This document shows positions 25,876 to 40,899 of a stretch of 64,000 nucleotides of DNA, piece after piece. A model generated the notes under the pieces. That model made no database searches, was not told the origin of the DNA, and was given only the letters and a program-made list of their open reading frames with translations. Source of the stretch: Apteryx mantelli (lineage: Eukaryota > Chordata > Aves > Apterygiformes > Apterygidae); the NCBI RefSeq assembly GCF_036417845.1, contig NC_089978.1, positions 123,906,183 through 123,970,182 on the forward strand, written 5' to 3'. Position numbers and translations under genes: made by a program. Numbering within the stretch: position 1 is the stretch's first letter; each line of letters begins with the position of its first letter.

Positions 25876-28800
25876 TCCCATTGCTAACAAATATTTTTAG
25901 AGCCTAAGCTCAGCCCTGCTGTGCCTCACCTGGCATCATGGCAGCATCTCTGAGGATAAGAGAAGGTGGGATTTTGATTTTAGATTTTTCAGGAAATTTT
26001 CTGGAAACTTCAGGTTCAGTGAGATGCGAGGGCATGTTTTGAGGATTGCAGTCTTGAACTAGAGCATTAATCAAATGGTATTCAGGTTTCTAAAGATATC
26101 AACAAACTGTGTGTTCCTCTACTGCAGTTCCCTGAGGATTTGATGTAATAGATGCACTATGACAGTAGTCAGTCCCATGAAACATGATGACTTCCATCAA
26201 ATTTAACTAAAGCCTTGTTAATTAAAAATGATAGTAGAGATGCTTCTAACCATCTTCTATGTGAAAGTGTAGTGGTGAAGTTTAAGGAAGTGAGAGATTT
26301 GCAGCTGAAGGGACTGAAGCTATGTCTTACCCTTTGCAGGTTATTCTGCTGCTGCCAAGGTGGTCTGGGTGATGGCTGCTTTACCTTAGCTTTTGAGTCT
26401 TGCCTGCCATGTCCTGTTGGCCTGCTGCTGGGCCAGAGAAATGCACTGTGACTGCCTAAACCAGCAATCAAGAAATTAGAGTGAACAGGTCAAACCACTG
26501 CAAATCCTGGAAGGCTCCACTCTGCTGGGAAAAAAAATGTCGCTCCTGCAGGCAGGCAGGACTAAAGGATTTTTTGGAGGTACAGCCCTCAAAACTGGGC
26601 TTAAGGTAGAGCCGTCATATGAACTGCAGAGGAGGTTTTGGGTGGACCTTTTTGTTCTTTGGGAAGCTAAAGGTTGCTTTAAATTGGAGAGGTCTCAGGT
26701 GTGGTAAATTATACCCTGCGTGTCTTGGCTTTTCTTTAGCTTATCTCCCTCCCTCTTCATAATTTGTTGGGGTTATGGGAAGGGGAAGAGAGGAGCTGGC
26801 TGTATGTGGCTTTAGATCCCATCAGCAGGCTATTTGCTTAGCATAATCTGATCTGTCACCTCTAAGCAAAGCAAATAGACTGTAATTCTTGTATAAGCAC
26901 CGCTGTCAGCTCCTGAATCTAAACAGATGAGTCGTCCAGCCTCTGTTCAGCTGACTGGGGCTTGAGCTAACATGTTATTGCAGGACACCAGAGCTAAACA
27001 CTACAGACTCCATTTGAGCAACTCCTAAATAACCTTGGTTATTCTAACCTTGGTAAGTATATCAGACACAGGCCTTCACTGGTCAACACTGAAGGCTAGT
27101 GCTTTCACTGGGTCATTGCGTCAATGGATAGAGAGTAGCGGAAGGTACTTATCTCTCTTCATTCTCAGAGAAGAAAACACTGTCTAAATTAGGTGGTATG
27201 AAACCCTCTTCTCCACAAAGTAAAATTTTTTAGTTAGTGGAGAAGTTAACTAGTATGAATGCTCCAAAGTATCATCTTGTTGATTGTCTTCTAGAAGCAG
27301 CAGGATTTTGAAAAGTTAATTTCCTGGCTAGCGTGTGCTTCTTGGGTGAATGAAAGCCTGCCTGGAACCAAATAGGGTGCATCCTGTTGCATCTCAATGC
27401 TTCATTAAATCTTAGGTTTTGTTTCTCCCCTATCAAACCCAAGATACTTCAGACTGCTTCACCAAATAGTTTTGACTTTTCTTCTTACCATCACCAGCAA
27501 ACTATTTTCATGCCTAGGAAATTAGGAAAGAGAAAATTGGCAGCTGAAGTGACAAGTCATTGCAAAAGAAAAATACAGAAATTTACTGAAACCCTCTTCA
27601 CGTTTCAGTAAATCAGAAGTTTCAGTTCTCTCTTGCCCAAAAGTTTATGCCACCCCTCACTGAGGGCAGAGGGTCAAAGGAAGAACAAGAGACATAAGGT
27701 ACTAGTGGAGGGAGATATTCCCTTTGCTAAGGTCATCTTTTCCCAACTCGTCTTGCTGACAGGGTACCTTCAGGGCCTTCTCTCCAACACGTGCTTCTGC
27801 ACATAGGACTCATGATGGCCACCTCAGTACAGGAGCCTGCCTCTGTGGCAGCTCAATTTGCATGGAGCCAGGCCTCGTCTTTAATGACAGCTCACTCAAG
27901 CTACTCCTGGCAGGAAGGAACTTGCAAAGACAACATAGGCTGGGCTGTGTGAGGTTTTTTGGGTATCTCTGCAAAAGCTGCATGAGTGAAGAATCCAATT
28001 TCTCTGTCCTCTAATTGCACCTTTACTCTTTCCTGCCTAAAAACTTACTAAGTTATTTCACCCCGCAGACTGATGGGTTTCTTTTCTGCACTCCTGCAGA
28101 AGCCCAGTAAGAAAAGGAAAGGGTAGAGTGGAAGTGGTAGTGACCCTCAGAGCATGATAAGGGAGGGCAAAGGTATTGGAAAAATTGAGAGACAGCCTGG
28201 AACAAATAAATATCTCCTAGTTACTATGCCACCTGCAAAATCACTGAAGACTCCTGTTACCCTGCAGCTAAATGAAGGTACATCCTGGCTCCCTTCCAGG
28301 CATAGAAGATCACAGTCAGTGTTTGTGGACAACAGAAATGGCTCTGGCAAATAGCTGCTATGTGAAAACACTTCACACCTATAAGGTAGTTGTAATTACA
28401 CTTTTTGCCTTGCAGTTCAGCTGCAAGAAGTACTTAAGGTTGAAAAACATCCTAGACTGTAGTCGTGGGAGTTGATTTGCTGTTTACGGAAGGAGTCTCA
28501 TGGGCCTAGAGACAGACTGCTCATTGGGAATGGGCTTACTCCAGCTGGAAGGTACCTAATGCACTAGCCTGGCCACATCAAGGTCCTGCTCTGAGCCCTA
28601 TGAGCCTGAAAACCTTTTTTCTTGGGGTCACTTACCATTTCTGTCACAACTATACTGGAAAAGTCTAAAGCAGGCTGGACAGCTTCCTGTCCCCTATGGC
28701 ATTCTGTTCTGTTGTGGTGTGTACCAGAAAAAGAAAGCTATATTTATTTTTGAAACAACAGTGAAATGAACTATATTTGTTAAATTGTGTCCATATAGCT

Positions 28801-31800
28801 CTGTCAAAGTTGTGTACATATATGAAAACTGTAATAGATGCTCTTAACAAACAAATGGTATAATTTGATTTCTTAAGTAAAGGATCTCTGACATGTTGGT
28901 TGTGCAGAGATCAACAAAAAACACAATAAAAATTCAAGTTAAAAACCAGTATCTAGCTACATGTCAAAACAGCTTTCTTTCTGGGATCCTTGTTCTAAAA
29001 TGTAAAATCCCCAAACTCAAGTTTTAAATATATTCCCTAGTGACAAAAGATGCAATATACAATGTGTTTCAATTTTAAATTACTTTGTTTCCTTGAGTAA
29101 ATTGTTAGACTTTGCAGCCTGTAATGGTCCTAAAAATGGTATTGCCATAAATATCAGTAGAAGTATTAAGGACAATGGAAAAAGACCTTCATGAAGCAAT
29201 CCTGAAGGGTTTTGTGCCTTCTGGTAATGATTCAGCAAAGCACTTAGTAGCATATGTTTTGTCTTATGTATGTATATCAAACTCTGCAGGGCTATTTGCA
29301 TGCTTAAAGTTAAGGACACATTTAAGTCCTCTGTTGGATTTGATTCAGAGCAATCATCACCTGTCAAGATCCTGCTTACCCTGAATCCCGCAGCAGACCG
29401 TGCAAGAGGGAAACACTCAAGCCAGACTGCCAAGCACTGCTTTACTAGTCAGAAACTGCCAATGCTTATGCGGCAAGCTACCTACCTACATATAACCACG
29501 GTTCAGCACACAATGAGTGTTACTCCTGGGCTATACGTACGTACTTAATGGACAGAGGAACATTTATGTACAAAACAGCACCATGCAACTAACTAGCTAA
29601 TTCTGCCTTGAATGTTACTAGGATAAAGATTCATTTCAAAGGAAAGCCTTTTAACTACTGAAATCTACCTAGTGTTGGGAACAGGAAGAAATATTCTAAA
29701 TAATGCATATGTAATCAGATTCAGATCAGAGAGGTTTCAGACCTGTCATTCCCTCATTTCCTGAGAACAGCATTCACAGACCATGTTACCTAAATGCGTA
29801 TTACACCATCACCCCTCCCCACCTAAATCTTGGTAGATGTTTGCATGTTTGCATGTCACTACCAAGCACTGCATTTCTCTTAAAGAAACCATTCTATCCT
29901 ATACACTTGATGAACCTTAATAAATGAATGGTTTGTTCTGGAACTAAACAAATGTGTTTGAATCAGTGAAGTTGTTTCTACAGTTTTTCTTTATTCTTGA
30001 CTTGCATATGATTCACAGCAAATTACTTCCTTGATTCTAAAATTGGTCTCTTCATCAAAAAGGTGAAAGGTGAAACAGTTTTCAGACAAAACATTTAACA
30101 AGTTGGGTTTTTTAATCAACTGCTATACCAGGCTTCTTTCTTTAAAATATTGTTTAGCTTTGGTATTATTTTGACATGATAGACCCAGTGAAAAATTAAA
30201 AAGTTATTTAAGCCAGTCTATTATTTTGAAAGTTTAAATATTATTACAGCATTGAACAGGAGCATTCAACTGGCCTAATGACTCCTATTAATAAGTAAAC
30301 TAACTTCTGACATAAGAATCCTGAAAACCTCCTCTTTCACTGAAGAAAATGTCTGAAAATTCTTAGAGGAGAATAACACCTAAGTTATATTTGCCCTCTG
30401 ACAGATATTAGTATAAAAAAAATCTAGCAATAGTAATACTTTGGTCTTGATTAGAATCACCATAGTAATGATCAAGTAACTTTCAGGCAGTGCTAGCGGT
30501 TAAAGAAATAAATTGGTAAAAAAAGAAATATCAGGACCATACCTTCACCCAGGACATCTAAGCTCTTCCAGCAAGTCTTAATTACAAAATGTAAAGCAAT
30601 CCAACATGACATGAGAATGCCTTGCTTTAGCATAACTGCCAATGTAGACAAGTTGCACCTCTCAGGCAAATGTGAACTAGAACTTAATATTTTTTTCCTT
30701 AACTCTGTCAGTAACACAGTGAGTACACAAACAAGTTTTACAATCACTTAGACAGGGCTTCTCACTGAAGAAAAAAAAAAATTGTTAACCATAGGGGAAA
30801 CTTAAAGCTCGACTGTTCTTACAGAGGCTGTTGGGGGAGGGGAGACACAGGAGGACAGCAATGAACAGCGGCAGAGAAATGAGATAAGCCCATAGATGTA
30901 ATTACTCTGTAGGTAAATAATTTTAAACCAACCTACAGCCTTAGGGAGATAATGTTTCACTTAGACATTGAATGAGCTAGCTGCATTAGCAAATCCATCT
31001 TTCAGCTGGTACAATTTATTCCTGCATGTGGTTGAACTCTCTCATGGCCTTCAGGTAATGAAAACTTCTGATCAAAATTTGTGTTTTTAAAATGTTTACA
31101 CTGGGGTAATAAACCTCAGTGAGCTGTATCTGATGCTTCCTGGTGTAAGGAAGTATACGAATGATACGAAGGTTACCGTTTTAGTTACTTGTAAACCTCT
31201 CTGATTTGATCATGACTCAATAAGCAATTCTGTCTGTCCTTCCTGCTAAAATAAGATTGCATGATCTAGTATATAACCAAATACCATGCTCTGATTGTTT
31301 CTTTGGGGGGTTTCTTCAAGGACTCCGCTAGCAGGGCTCCCTCCATTTGTTCCAGGATTTAGCAGTCTAGAAGGGTGACCTGTGGGCAGTGCCCTTTTGA
31401 GGGGATCGCTTGCCATGAATACTGTATGTTCCAAAGGAAAATGCTGCGGGAGAAATACACCCCCTACCAGCATGTTAAACTTATGGAAAACTGTCCAGTT
31501 TAGGGCATCGCACACAACCTTCAGCAAGCAATAGAAGTTAAGAACTCCAACTGTAAATTAGCTAAACCTCATTAATCCCAGAGGCCACTTATTTCTTGGA
31601 AGAGGTTCCCTCTAAAAATAGAAATGCCTGGAATTACAGTAGATTAGTAACAGAAAATGGAGGGTTCACCAAAGGCAAGAGAGACTGTCTTCAATTTCAT
31701 TAATGCTGTACATTGTCTCTCTTTGACCTCATGGTCTTCCCTGGAGACTGAGTTTTGTAATCCAAGTTGTGAAGGGATAGTAAGTCTTAGCAGGCAAATT

Positions 31801-34800
31801 TTATGTCATGAACAATGTGTAGAGATGGCTGTTGAAGGGTGCGACTGGTTGAGGGACATTCTACTTCTGTAGCCCAACTCTGAGCTGACTTCAAACTTAT
31901 GATACCTCTCAGAGACTCTTTGATGATTTAATCCTCTGTGCTTTGGCAATAATTGTAAAACTTGTTAGAGTGAGTCCTGAACCAGGGAATAAAAAGAGTC
32001 CAAATAGTCCTGCTTTACTGAGAATATTTTAATATTTGGCTTGTCTATGCTGCAGTGAGCTCAAGCAATTAGCCTGGTGTATAGACTGCCTCAGCGGTAC
32101 CTGTATGCCCAGGAAGAAAGATGTAGTGTGATAAAGTGTTAAAGTTGTTAGGGAACTCTCTCTAATGTAAAGAGCTGCACACAGCCTTCTGTGACACCAG
32201 GCTCTTCCTTCAACCAGTGTTTAAGTATAAAACATAAGCAAAAGTTTAGGTCTGTTCCTGAATGGTCCTGGGAATCTGACGGCTTAGGATCCCGTTCTGC
32301 TAAATCTAACAGAACAAAAGCAAAAATATGGGACAGTTCTAAGCCGTGTACCTGCTTGTCCATGATATCTCTTTAGCATGTGCTCCAACCTCATCCTGCA
32401 TTACTCTTTGTAATAAACTTGAACATGCTTTATTAAAAAGGAAGCATGAGATGTGGAAAAAGCTTGAGAAGCCTTAAATATTGTGCAAATGAACAAATTG
32501 TTTTCTGCTGTATTGCTCTCCTTTGCTCTCTCTGAGCTGGACTTTCTTTCTGAGGTCCACACTTTTGAAATGCACTGGCTTTGTGCCCCAAGCATGTCGG
32601 GGAAATTTCCATGAGATAACTGTGCCTGCTTTCAAATCACTGGTTTGTGCGTACAGTATATAGCAAGATGGCCCTCATGTAACACCTGTAAGGGCTGAAT
32701 GTAACAACCAGCAAGGCTGACTGAAACCCACTTAGCTTTTGTGGTTTGTTGTTTACTACTTAAAGCTTTTCCTTTGTCTCAAAGCACACGGTGGTATACT
32801 GTACTATAAGTATAGTACACACGACTAACACTTGGAGTTATTTTGACCTTGGTTATGTAATCAAGGTTATGTAAGGCAATGCAACTCCAAATACAAAGTA
32901 GATATTTAAAAGGTTGGGTAGGTGCATGGAGACCAAAGGCACAACTGATATAGGACAAATGCACCCACTGACCATCTAGCAAACTCACCTTAAAATGTGA
33001 ACTAATGCTTAGCTTGACAAATTGGGGGTGACTCTCAAACAGTTTTAGCTCCTTATTTTCAAGGACATGCTGCTGAATTCTATGCTTGCAAAACAAGCTG
33101 AGCACTAAGGAATTTGCTCCAAGTGCTTTAAGAATAACTATTCAGCAGTCTAGCCAGCATCCTCAGTCTGATGCATAAGTTTGCATTTCTCTAAGAAATA
33201 CTGTGATTGCTTGAAAGAGTTCCTTCTACTTCGTTACAAAATGGAGCTTGACTTGATATTGGAGGCAGACTTTCTCTCTGCACAGAATGCAGTTGTGCTT
33301 TTGTCCCCCGAATACCCTGTATCAGTATAACACACACAGATCCTCTGATACCCATTTTAAAAGGAGCCTTTGATCTTTGTCACGGCTGCAATTAAAAACA
33401 AATACTGTTATTCAGTTTCCAAAATTTGATTCTACAATAAGCATTCTCCAGAAATAGAGATTCAGCATTAAGCACTATAAAATAGATGACATTCGATTGT
33501 AGCTACCTGTGTCAGACTTAAAAGTATGAAAGATGTTAATTAATTGTAATATATTAATTAACTTGCTACTGCAGAAGATTAACAAGAACAAATGCCTTGG
33601 AGCCTTCTTCCCTTATATCAGTTCTGCACCTTTATATTTAATCCCTACATCCCCTTCTGACTTGCAGTGGAGTAAAAGGAAAATTGATTCTTTCTCTCCA
33701 TTTAGTAATGACTAACATTATGACTGAATTTCTGTATTTGTAGAAATCTAATGCCTAAATTACAGATTGCTAACTTTATCAATCAAAAAACCTCTCCTCT
33801 TTTAACGGATATAATTGAAGTTAATACTTCCTCTGCAAGTGATTGAAGTAACAAACCAGAAAGCAAACAGTATCTGGTTGCTATTTCAGCTATGTTCTAC
33901 GTAGCACCATATGATCGGAAGAGACTTCTTCTGACAGTTCCTTCTTTAAGAGTAGGATATGTTTGGTCAGATGGGATTTCCCTGTGTTCCTGGAAACCTC
34001 AAAAGCCTTGAAGTAAAGGCCAGGAACTGAGAAAAGCCCTTTCAAGAGGAAAATAATCAGGTATTTGGAAGAGTTAGTTGTGCCTCAAGACACCTTTATA
34101 CATCTGTACCAGCATGGAGAATAGTTGCTCTGAACTAAGCAAAAAGAAAGAAGAATCTTGTATGCAAATGCAGGCCAGCCGTGACACATGGACCAGTGAA
34201 AGAAGAACGTTCAAATCAAATCCGAGGGTAGGTTGTACAAAGCTGTTAGTTTTCCTATTTTTGCAATTGAGCCTTCCTCTTCCCAGAGCAGCCTGCTGCA
34301 AAGTGCAGTCTGATGGAGAAGATAGAGCTTTTATTTTGGGATCCTTTCTGTCTTGCCCCCACCACCCCAGCACATTAGGACATCGTGTCTCTTCTGGGCC
34401 TCCCCTGTCACATAAATAAGGTCCTGGAAGCCCCAGCTCTGCTTATTCCCTTCCTGCCTTTCCAGAAAGCCAACAAAGGGGTGTTTCCCCACTTTTTTTT
34501 TGGGGGGGGGGGAGAGGGAAGGGGAGGAAGTTTAGTGGTTAACTGCTACAGTGTGTGCTTTACTGTTTGTTAGTTTTGCTAATTGTATAAATTGTATAAA
34601 TGAGCAACTAGCTATCTGACAGGAAATTGTGCAAGAATCCAACAGTGCAATGAAGGGGGGGGTTCTCTCTTTTTTTTTTTTTTTCTTTTTTTTTTTAAGA
34701 AAGGCAAGCTAAGATCTCTGGATTTTCCTGAACTGCAGTAAGACAGAACTGCAAGAAAGTTTTTCTTTCCTGATCAAAGAGAAAGAAGTCATCTAATCTA

Positions 34801-37800
34801 AGGGACTGCTGCTTGCTCAGAAAATTCATTACTGAGATCCCACGTAAATCCTGTTAATTAAACCTATGCCATGCCCAAATGGGCTGTCATCTAGTCCCTC
34901 TGGAAGGTGAAAGGCTTATTGCTAAATCCTACCTGGGAGCTGCACTTGGAATATGATTACTGCATCCGCTAGTGTTAGCTGGTGATCAAGAAGCAGGCAT
35001 GCCTCTTGTAATTAGTCGGGAGCACATGTATGCAGTGCAGGAAGCAAGACCCACACTGAGTTTTGGTAAGCCACGTGTGATCTGGATGTGGCCCACAGAC
35101 CAAACTTCACATTCATAGTACTAGAGTGCAAAGGAGCTGACATCAAAAGCGACCATGCTTTTTGTACCACCAGACCAAAAAGTACGTTTAAGGAAACAAA
35201 ATGTCAGACAGCACAGAAAGAGCGAACAGCTAATAGGACAGGCATTATCACAACTTCAAATTGTAGCAGAGAGCAGAGCCCCACTTTTTGAAAACTGGAC
35301 TTGCATGAGCACAATCTGATTCCTTTTGGTGCTGCAATGTGAGAAACATCACTATACTCATGGCTCGGGTTTTTTCAAATGAATAAATATTAAAATCTGT
35401 GTCAAAGAAGGAAAGCAACCAAAAGCAAGCCTTGTTTCTTCCACAAATACCTGCAAAAAGAAACAGAAAAAGATTTCTGTGAAAGGAAGCACAAAACATG
35501 GAATAGATCAGAAGTAGGTGGAAAACCATAAAAGCTGAAGCAGCAGCTAAAGGAGGTGAAGTAAAAGATATTAGTGATTCAACAGCACTCATCCAAATAA
35601 ATAGTAAATTTGTACTACTGTGGCACCTCTTACAGACAAACATGGAAAAACACGGACAGAAAAAGAACCACGAACAATAGCTGAGACTCTCGGGGCATGG
35701 TAAATAGGCTGGTCTCCAAGAATCTGTTGCCTTTCAGTAACTGCTTGCACTCAGCTAACCCCATCACATCGTAAGCAAAGAAATGAAAAAATGAAATTCA
35801 AGTAAAAGCCAGGGTAAAGCCCCAGGGAAAGTTCCAAGTGAAAATGCTGAAAGCTTGTAATGAGTCCTTTGATTTTTTACAAGTTTTACAGAGCTCCAGC
35901 AAAGCCTGGGACTGGGAAGAATGTTCTGACAAACTAGAATAAAATGCAGGTTCTCCCCTAGAAAAGAAGAAAAACATTTGAATTAACTTATAGCAAATGT
36001 TCAGCTGTGACAAATCTCAGTAACTTGAATCTGAATTATCAGAAAAAAGAGGGAAATATTCAGGACCCACGTTCAGAACACCTGGCATGGGAGTGCTTAA
36101 TTAGATGGCTAGGACAAATATTAACACTCCTCCACTGACACCTAGGTGGGATTTTTGTGCTGCTATATAAATGATCAAAATTGGTACACAAAGGCTGCTA
36201 TCTGTGCAAACTTCCAAAGTCTCATTTTGTGTGTAGAAAGCTAACTTGCTACTCATGTAGCTTTTCTGGGGCAGTCCAAGTGCTGTAGTCCAAGTGATTT
36301 ACAAGCCCAGGTAGATACCTGAGAAGCTCCCCAGAGTAGGAATTTGACTATTTCCCTGTCTCCATGCCTGAGGTACATGATGAGGCATGTGCTCTGGGAG
36401 CAGAGCTGCGTAACACCTCAATCCTACAATGTCTGCTAAAAAACGTACATCAGTGATGTAAGAACAAAGCAGTTGCTCACCCCTTCTGAGGGCCATTATG
36501 CACCAGTCCTCAGCCCGCAGGTAAGCAATGCTGCTTGCTACTGATGCACTGAGTTTACCTTTGTATGCTTCCTTTAAGATGGCAGCATGCCAGCTGGTAA
36601 AATTGGTCTAACTTGAAGAAACTCTGCTTAGCCGGGGTGTTTACCAAAAATTGTCATCTAGTAAGAAAGACCAGGATTAAACTAGCTGATCCAGGATTAA
36701 TCCTGAGGATCCTGAAAAAGAAACGTATTGTGGCCAGTGCAAGCTCAAAAATGTAGTATAACTTTTTCTGTGATGCAAGTTGCCATGAAATTCCTTCCCC
36801 AGATTTTCTAACTACTTTCACTTATTTCCTCAGGAAAGTTACAGCTTAATCAAAACCAAGGTCTACATGCTGGAGTTTTTATACTTTTATCTAGTTAAAT
36901 GAAGTGTGCTTATACCAGTTTCCATCTATGTAACCAGAGAATGTTTTTCAAGTAATTGCTTAGTAACAAGCTGGAGCAAAGTGGGTGGTTTTTTTCTTTC
37001 TTAACAAAATGGAAGCAAATCCCAATGCAAATCTGGAACCGTTTGTGAAATGGAGTTTGCAGCAAGAAAAGGTCATAAGCTGATAATTGATTTTGCTGTG
37101 AAATAGAACAACGGTTAAAACATCATTGCTGTTCTCACAGCAAAGTTTTGATATAGCTCAAATAACGAATCTTGGAACAATATAATCTTCTGATATCTTT
37201 GAACTGAAACAAAATGTTTTATGTTGGTTTTTTTCAGTCAGGACTGCAGAAGCAAAACAAAATCTGGAGCCTTTATATCAGTGGGTTTGGATCCAAATTT
37301 GAACTTTGTGGCAAGGTATATTAGAAATAAGGCTTTCTTTCCTAAAAATATTTCTCTACACAATTTTTATTCCTTATTAATCACTTTTTACACTTTCACC
37401 AAGTTGGAAGCTTCATTTGTGAACTGCCTTTGTATGTTCTTTCTGTACCCTAGATAAAATATACTTCCTACCCTGGCAGAGGACAAGCTTGGTTTTTATT
37501 ATCTGTAATGTAGCAACAAGCCAAATGAGAAATTGTGTTCTGGAATACGGAGTGTTAAATTTCAGGCCTAACTCTTAACTTCAATCTGTAAGTAAATGGC
37601 ATTTAGAAATAAGGTAGACCCTATTGGCAAGTCATTTATTGAAGCTTATTGGTATAATATAGCTGATTAAAAGCAATTAATCTGCAGACTTCCAAGGAGT
37701 ACAGTGCAAGGTGATAAATGAGAAGCAGAATAACTGAAGTGCCATTTTTTAGTGTAGCTCTGCAACATCAATTTCTCTATTGTAGCCTTTGAACAAAGAG

Positions 37801-38630
37801 GTGCAGAAAGGGAGCTGAGACTGAAAGAACAGCAACTGTTATTCCACAAACAAGAAATGCTTTTACTTTTGTTTTTTGGACATGGATGGAAAAAAGGTGA
37901 TATTAATTTTTCAAGATACTAATAGAATGCTTCAAATTGGCTTCTTATTTAATCCAGACTTCTTCTAGGGGGAGGTAGGTCAGAACACAGCCTCATCAAC
38001 ACTGAGAAAAGCACCAGTTATAAACTGATTTATTGCTGTAGCTTGACTCTGTGTCTGTCTTCGTCCATCTGTTTCAGTAAGTCATATAGTAGCTGAATTG
38101 CAGATAGGGCCAAGTAGTTTGAGAGGATTTTTGAACTTTGAAACTCTCTCAGGTGTAATCAGAAATTCCACCCTGTGTGGCAGCAGAATTACACAACAAC
38201 AAAAAAATACTGTTGTTGACCTAAACCATTCATCCGCTGCAAATATGTTTAGCTGTTGGCTGTTTACAGCCAGACCTGAAATGAGCCAGAGCTCCATGCT
38301 GCATCAGCATAAACTGGGGCTTGATCATTCTCATCTGGCAACATAGGACCGTAAGTGGCCGTCCCTCTCTTGCCTGTGCCCTGGCGCCAGGTATCTGTAA
38401 TGCAAGTTTGTGCCAGAGAACTTCCAAGCCCACTTCCAAAGGAAAGGCCACCCAACTGGGTTTTCTCAGGATGGAGACATCTGCTAAAGCTTCTCATTGC
38501 TCTGATGATTGTCACTGTAGGAGTCAAAAAACAGGAGGCTGATCTTGGAGGAAGATTTTCAAGGGATATCAGAATTAAATGCAGTGCTCGAAACCTGCTT
38601 TGCTGGGCTGTTCTGTCACTGTTGGGGCTC

Positions 38631-38680
38631 TGCATGTGTGTGCACATATATGTGTGTGTGCGTGCGTGTGTGTGCGTGGT
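38631..38680. repeat. (TG)n-rich microsatellite
   Basis: TG/CG/CA alternating purine-pyrimidine tract with interruptions (TGTGTGTGTG, CGTGCGTGTGTGTG). Confidence 0.9.
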
Positions 38681-40885
38681 GCCCAAAGTCAGTGAAACTT
38701 ATCTCTCTGAGCAAGAGGAATGAGAATGGGAACACCAGTTGATATTGTCCTGCTTCTATAATGTCTGTGTGCATATATGCATATATCACAGTGTCATCTG
38801 CCATCAGTTAAGGCCAAGGAGTTTGCTTTTTAAAAACGTTGTTGCTCCTTATGTTGTTTAAAGCTTTTTAAGTTTCCTCTCTTAATTTATTCAAGAATTT
38901 ACTAATTATATATTGCAGTTGATATGTCTCAGCTTCCCACTGTGATTTGAGACATGAAGTAATAAGAAGGCGATATTTATTTACAGTATTTGTATGGATT
39001 GTCCTTACAATGTAAGGGTCTTTGGTCCCTGTTGTAAAGAAACGAGCTATGTGGAGAGATTTGCCTAGGACTTCAAAGGAAATCAGCAGTGATCATTATT
39101 TCTCCTAGTCCTCTTATCAGCTCGGTTGATGAGTGTACTTAGAAATCACAAACACCAAGTCTTGCAGACACCTCAGGTGTAGCACTGTGAGCTTGAATTA
39201 GGCTTCTCCTTGATTTCACAGCAGTGAATCATCTTTGTGCAAACCAGAAACATCTGATTTAAAGCTGGGAAAGATAAACAGATTTGCAGCCACATAGTCA
39301 GTGGCAGAACTGGCAATAAAGCTTAGGAATCTTTGTATGTGAATTCAGAGCTTAAACGATTTTGTCATTTTTACTAGGTAAGTTTATTCCTACTGTTGAG
39401 TGTTCATCATAATGTTTGTCTATATCTCCTGTTGAAATGTAGTGTGCTATATAAGCCCATATAATGATAATGCATACCACTTTTATAAATACTTGTTACA
39501 AATGAGAGAGGATTATATAATGCATTAGTCTTCTGGGTGGATTGGAACAGATTAAGCTTTTCTGTAGAAAACCGTATTCTTCTTTCCCCAAATTCTATAA
39601 CATTTTTAGAGCTGATGTCCAACTGCAGCCCAAACACACAGAATAAGTATCCAGAAATGCTAAGCCTGATCTTCTGTCTGAATGACAACCATCATTTTGC
39701 TTTCCACTGAGGAAAAAATGTTATAGACTTTTAGCAATGTAAATCAAGTGACTAATTACCAGTCTCTCTGATAATATACAAGACCCTTATGATCTTGAAC
39801 TTGTTTGCAGTTTGTGAATCACTCACTACCTACTTTTATATTAGTATTTCTGTAAGTGGCAATTACAAACACTCAGGTAGACTGGAAAGTTGGTTCCTTT
39901 TTTAGTGCTTTTTAAAAGACTTTCCTTTTCTGCTCTGGAAGCAGAAAAAATAATATCTCTACTGATTTAGGGCACTGGATAATATGTTCCTCCACACCTT
40001 TAGCAAGATGATGAGGGGCAGTGAATTCACTAACACTGATTGATCACACACATACCCAACAATTGTGAACTGCTAATTAACCCTTTAGTAAGTGTTTATA
40101 TTTGACACAACAAGCTGGCTATAGATACCACATGCTAAGAGCACAGAGATTCAATGCTAGTCTAGTGAGACCCTAATTAGCTAATTCACTTTATAAGTAA
40201 AAAGAAAAGAACATATAAGCATAACAATACCTGGCTGGCTATATTTGCAGTGTCAACTGTGAACAACCTTGAGAGGCTATCTTGCAAAGCATAAGCTTGC
40301 GTTGTGACCCAAGAAGTAATTAAGCACTATAAATAAAGCTATTATTACACCTCTGATATATAAAGAACAGGAAGCTAGTCACTTGGCAGCTGTGAATTCT
40401 TACCCAATTGGCAATGCAAACACTTTCTTTAACGGGGTTGCTCATTTTAGATTAATCTTCTATAAAGAGTCACAGTGCCATCTAGAGACTGCAGAGAGAT
40501 TTTGAACAGCTTTCAAATCTGATTTTAGAGGAACAGAGAAGTCTTTGGATAGCATACTTATGTTTAATATACTACTGCTTGAGAACAGTGCTTCACTGAA
40601 AGAGTGTTTTCTTTGTTATTATTATTGTTACTCGATTTTGAATATGGAGCCATCACTTCCCTTTGTTTTGTGGGTTTTTTAATGTAAAGTGCAAAAATGC
40701 AAAGAAGACTTGCAACCAGAGAAAGGATGTGCAAGCAAACCCAACCCCTGAAATATTTTCACACCTGAATTGCAGCGGTTTAAAAACACATTGCAATTGT
40801 AGAGGGCCCTGTGCACTTGCAATACGATCCCTTTGAACTCCCAGGCTAATGTAGCTGGCATATGCTTTCCCCTGCTGTATGCATC

Positions 40886-40899
40886 GGGGGGGGGGGGGG
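40886..40899 (+). repeat. 14-base G run
   Basis: Uninterrupted G14 followed by AGG. Length polymorphism and assembly error are common at such runs. Confidence 0.95.

Noticed and set aside
35248..35643. 131-codon minus-strand frame with hydrophobic stretches
   Set aside because: No family recognised. A strong acceptor (TTTCTTTTTGCAG) lies inside it and the frame is not supported on both sides of that site, so it was not called.
38264..38723. Overlapping long open frames on both strands
   Set aside because: They read through the (TG)n microsatellite and show no domain; probably chance in a stop-poor repeat.
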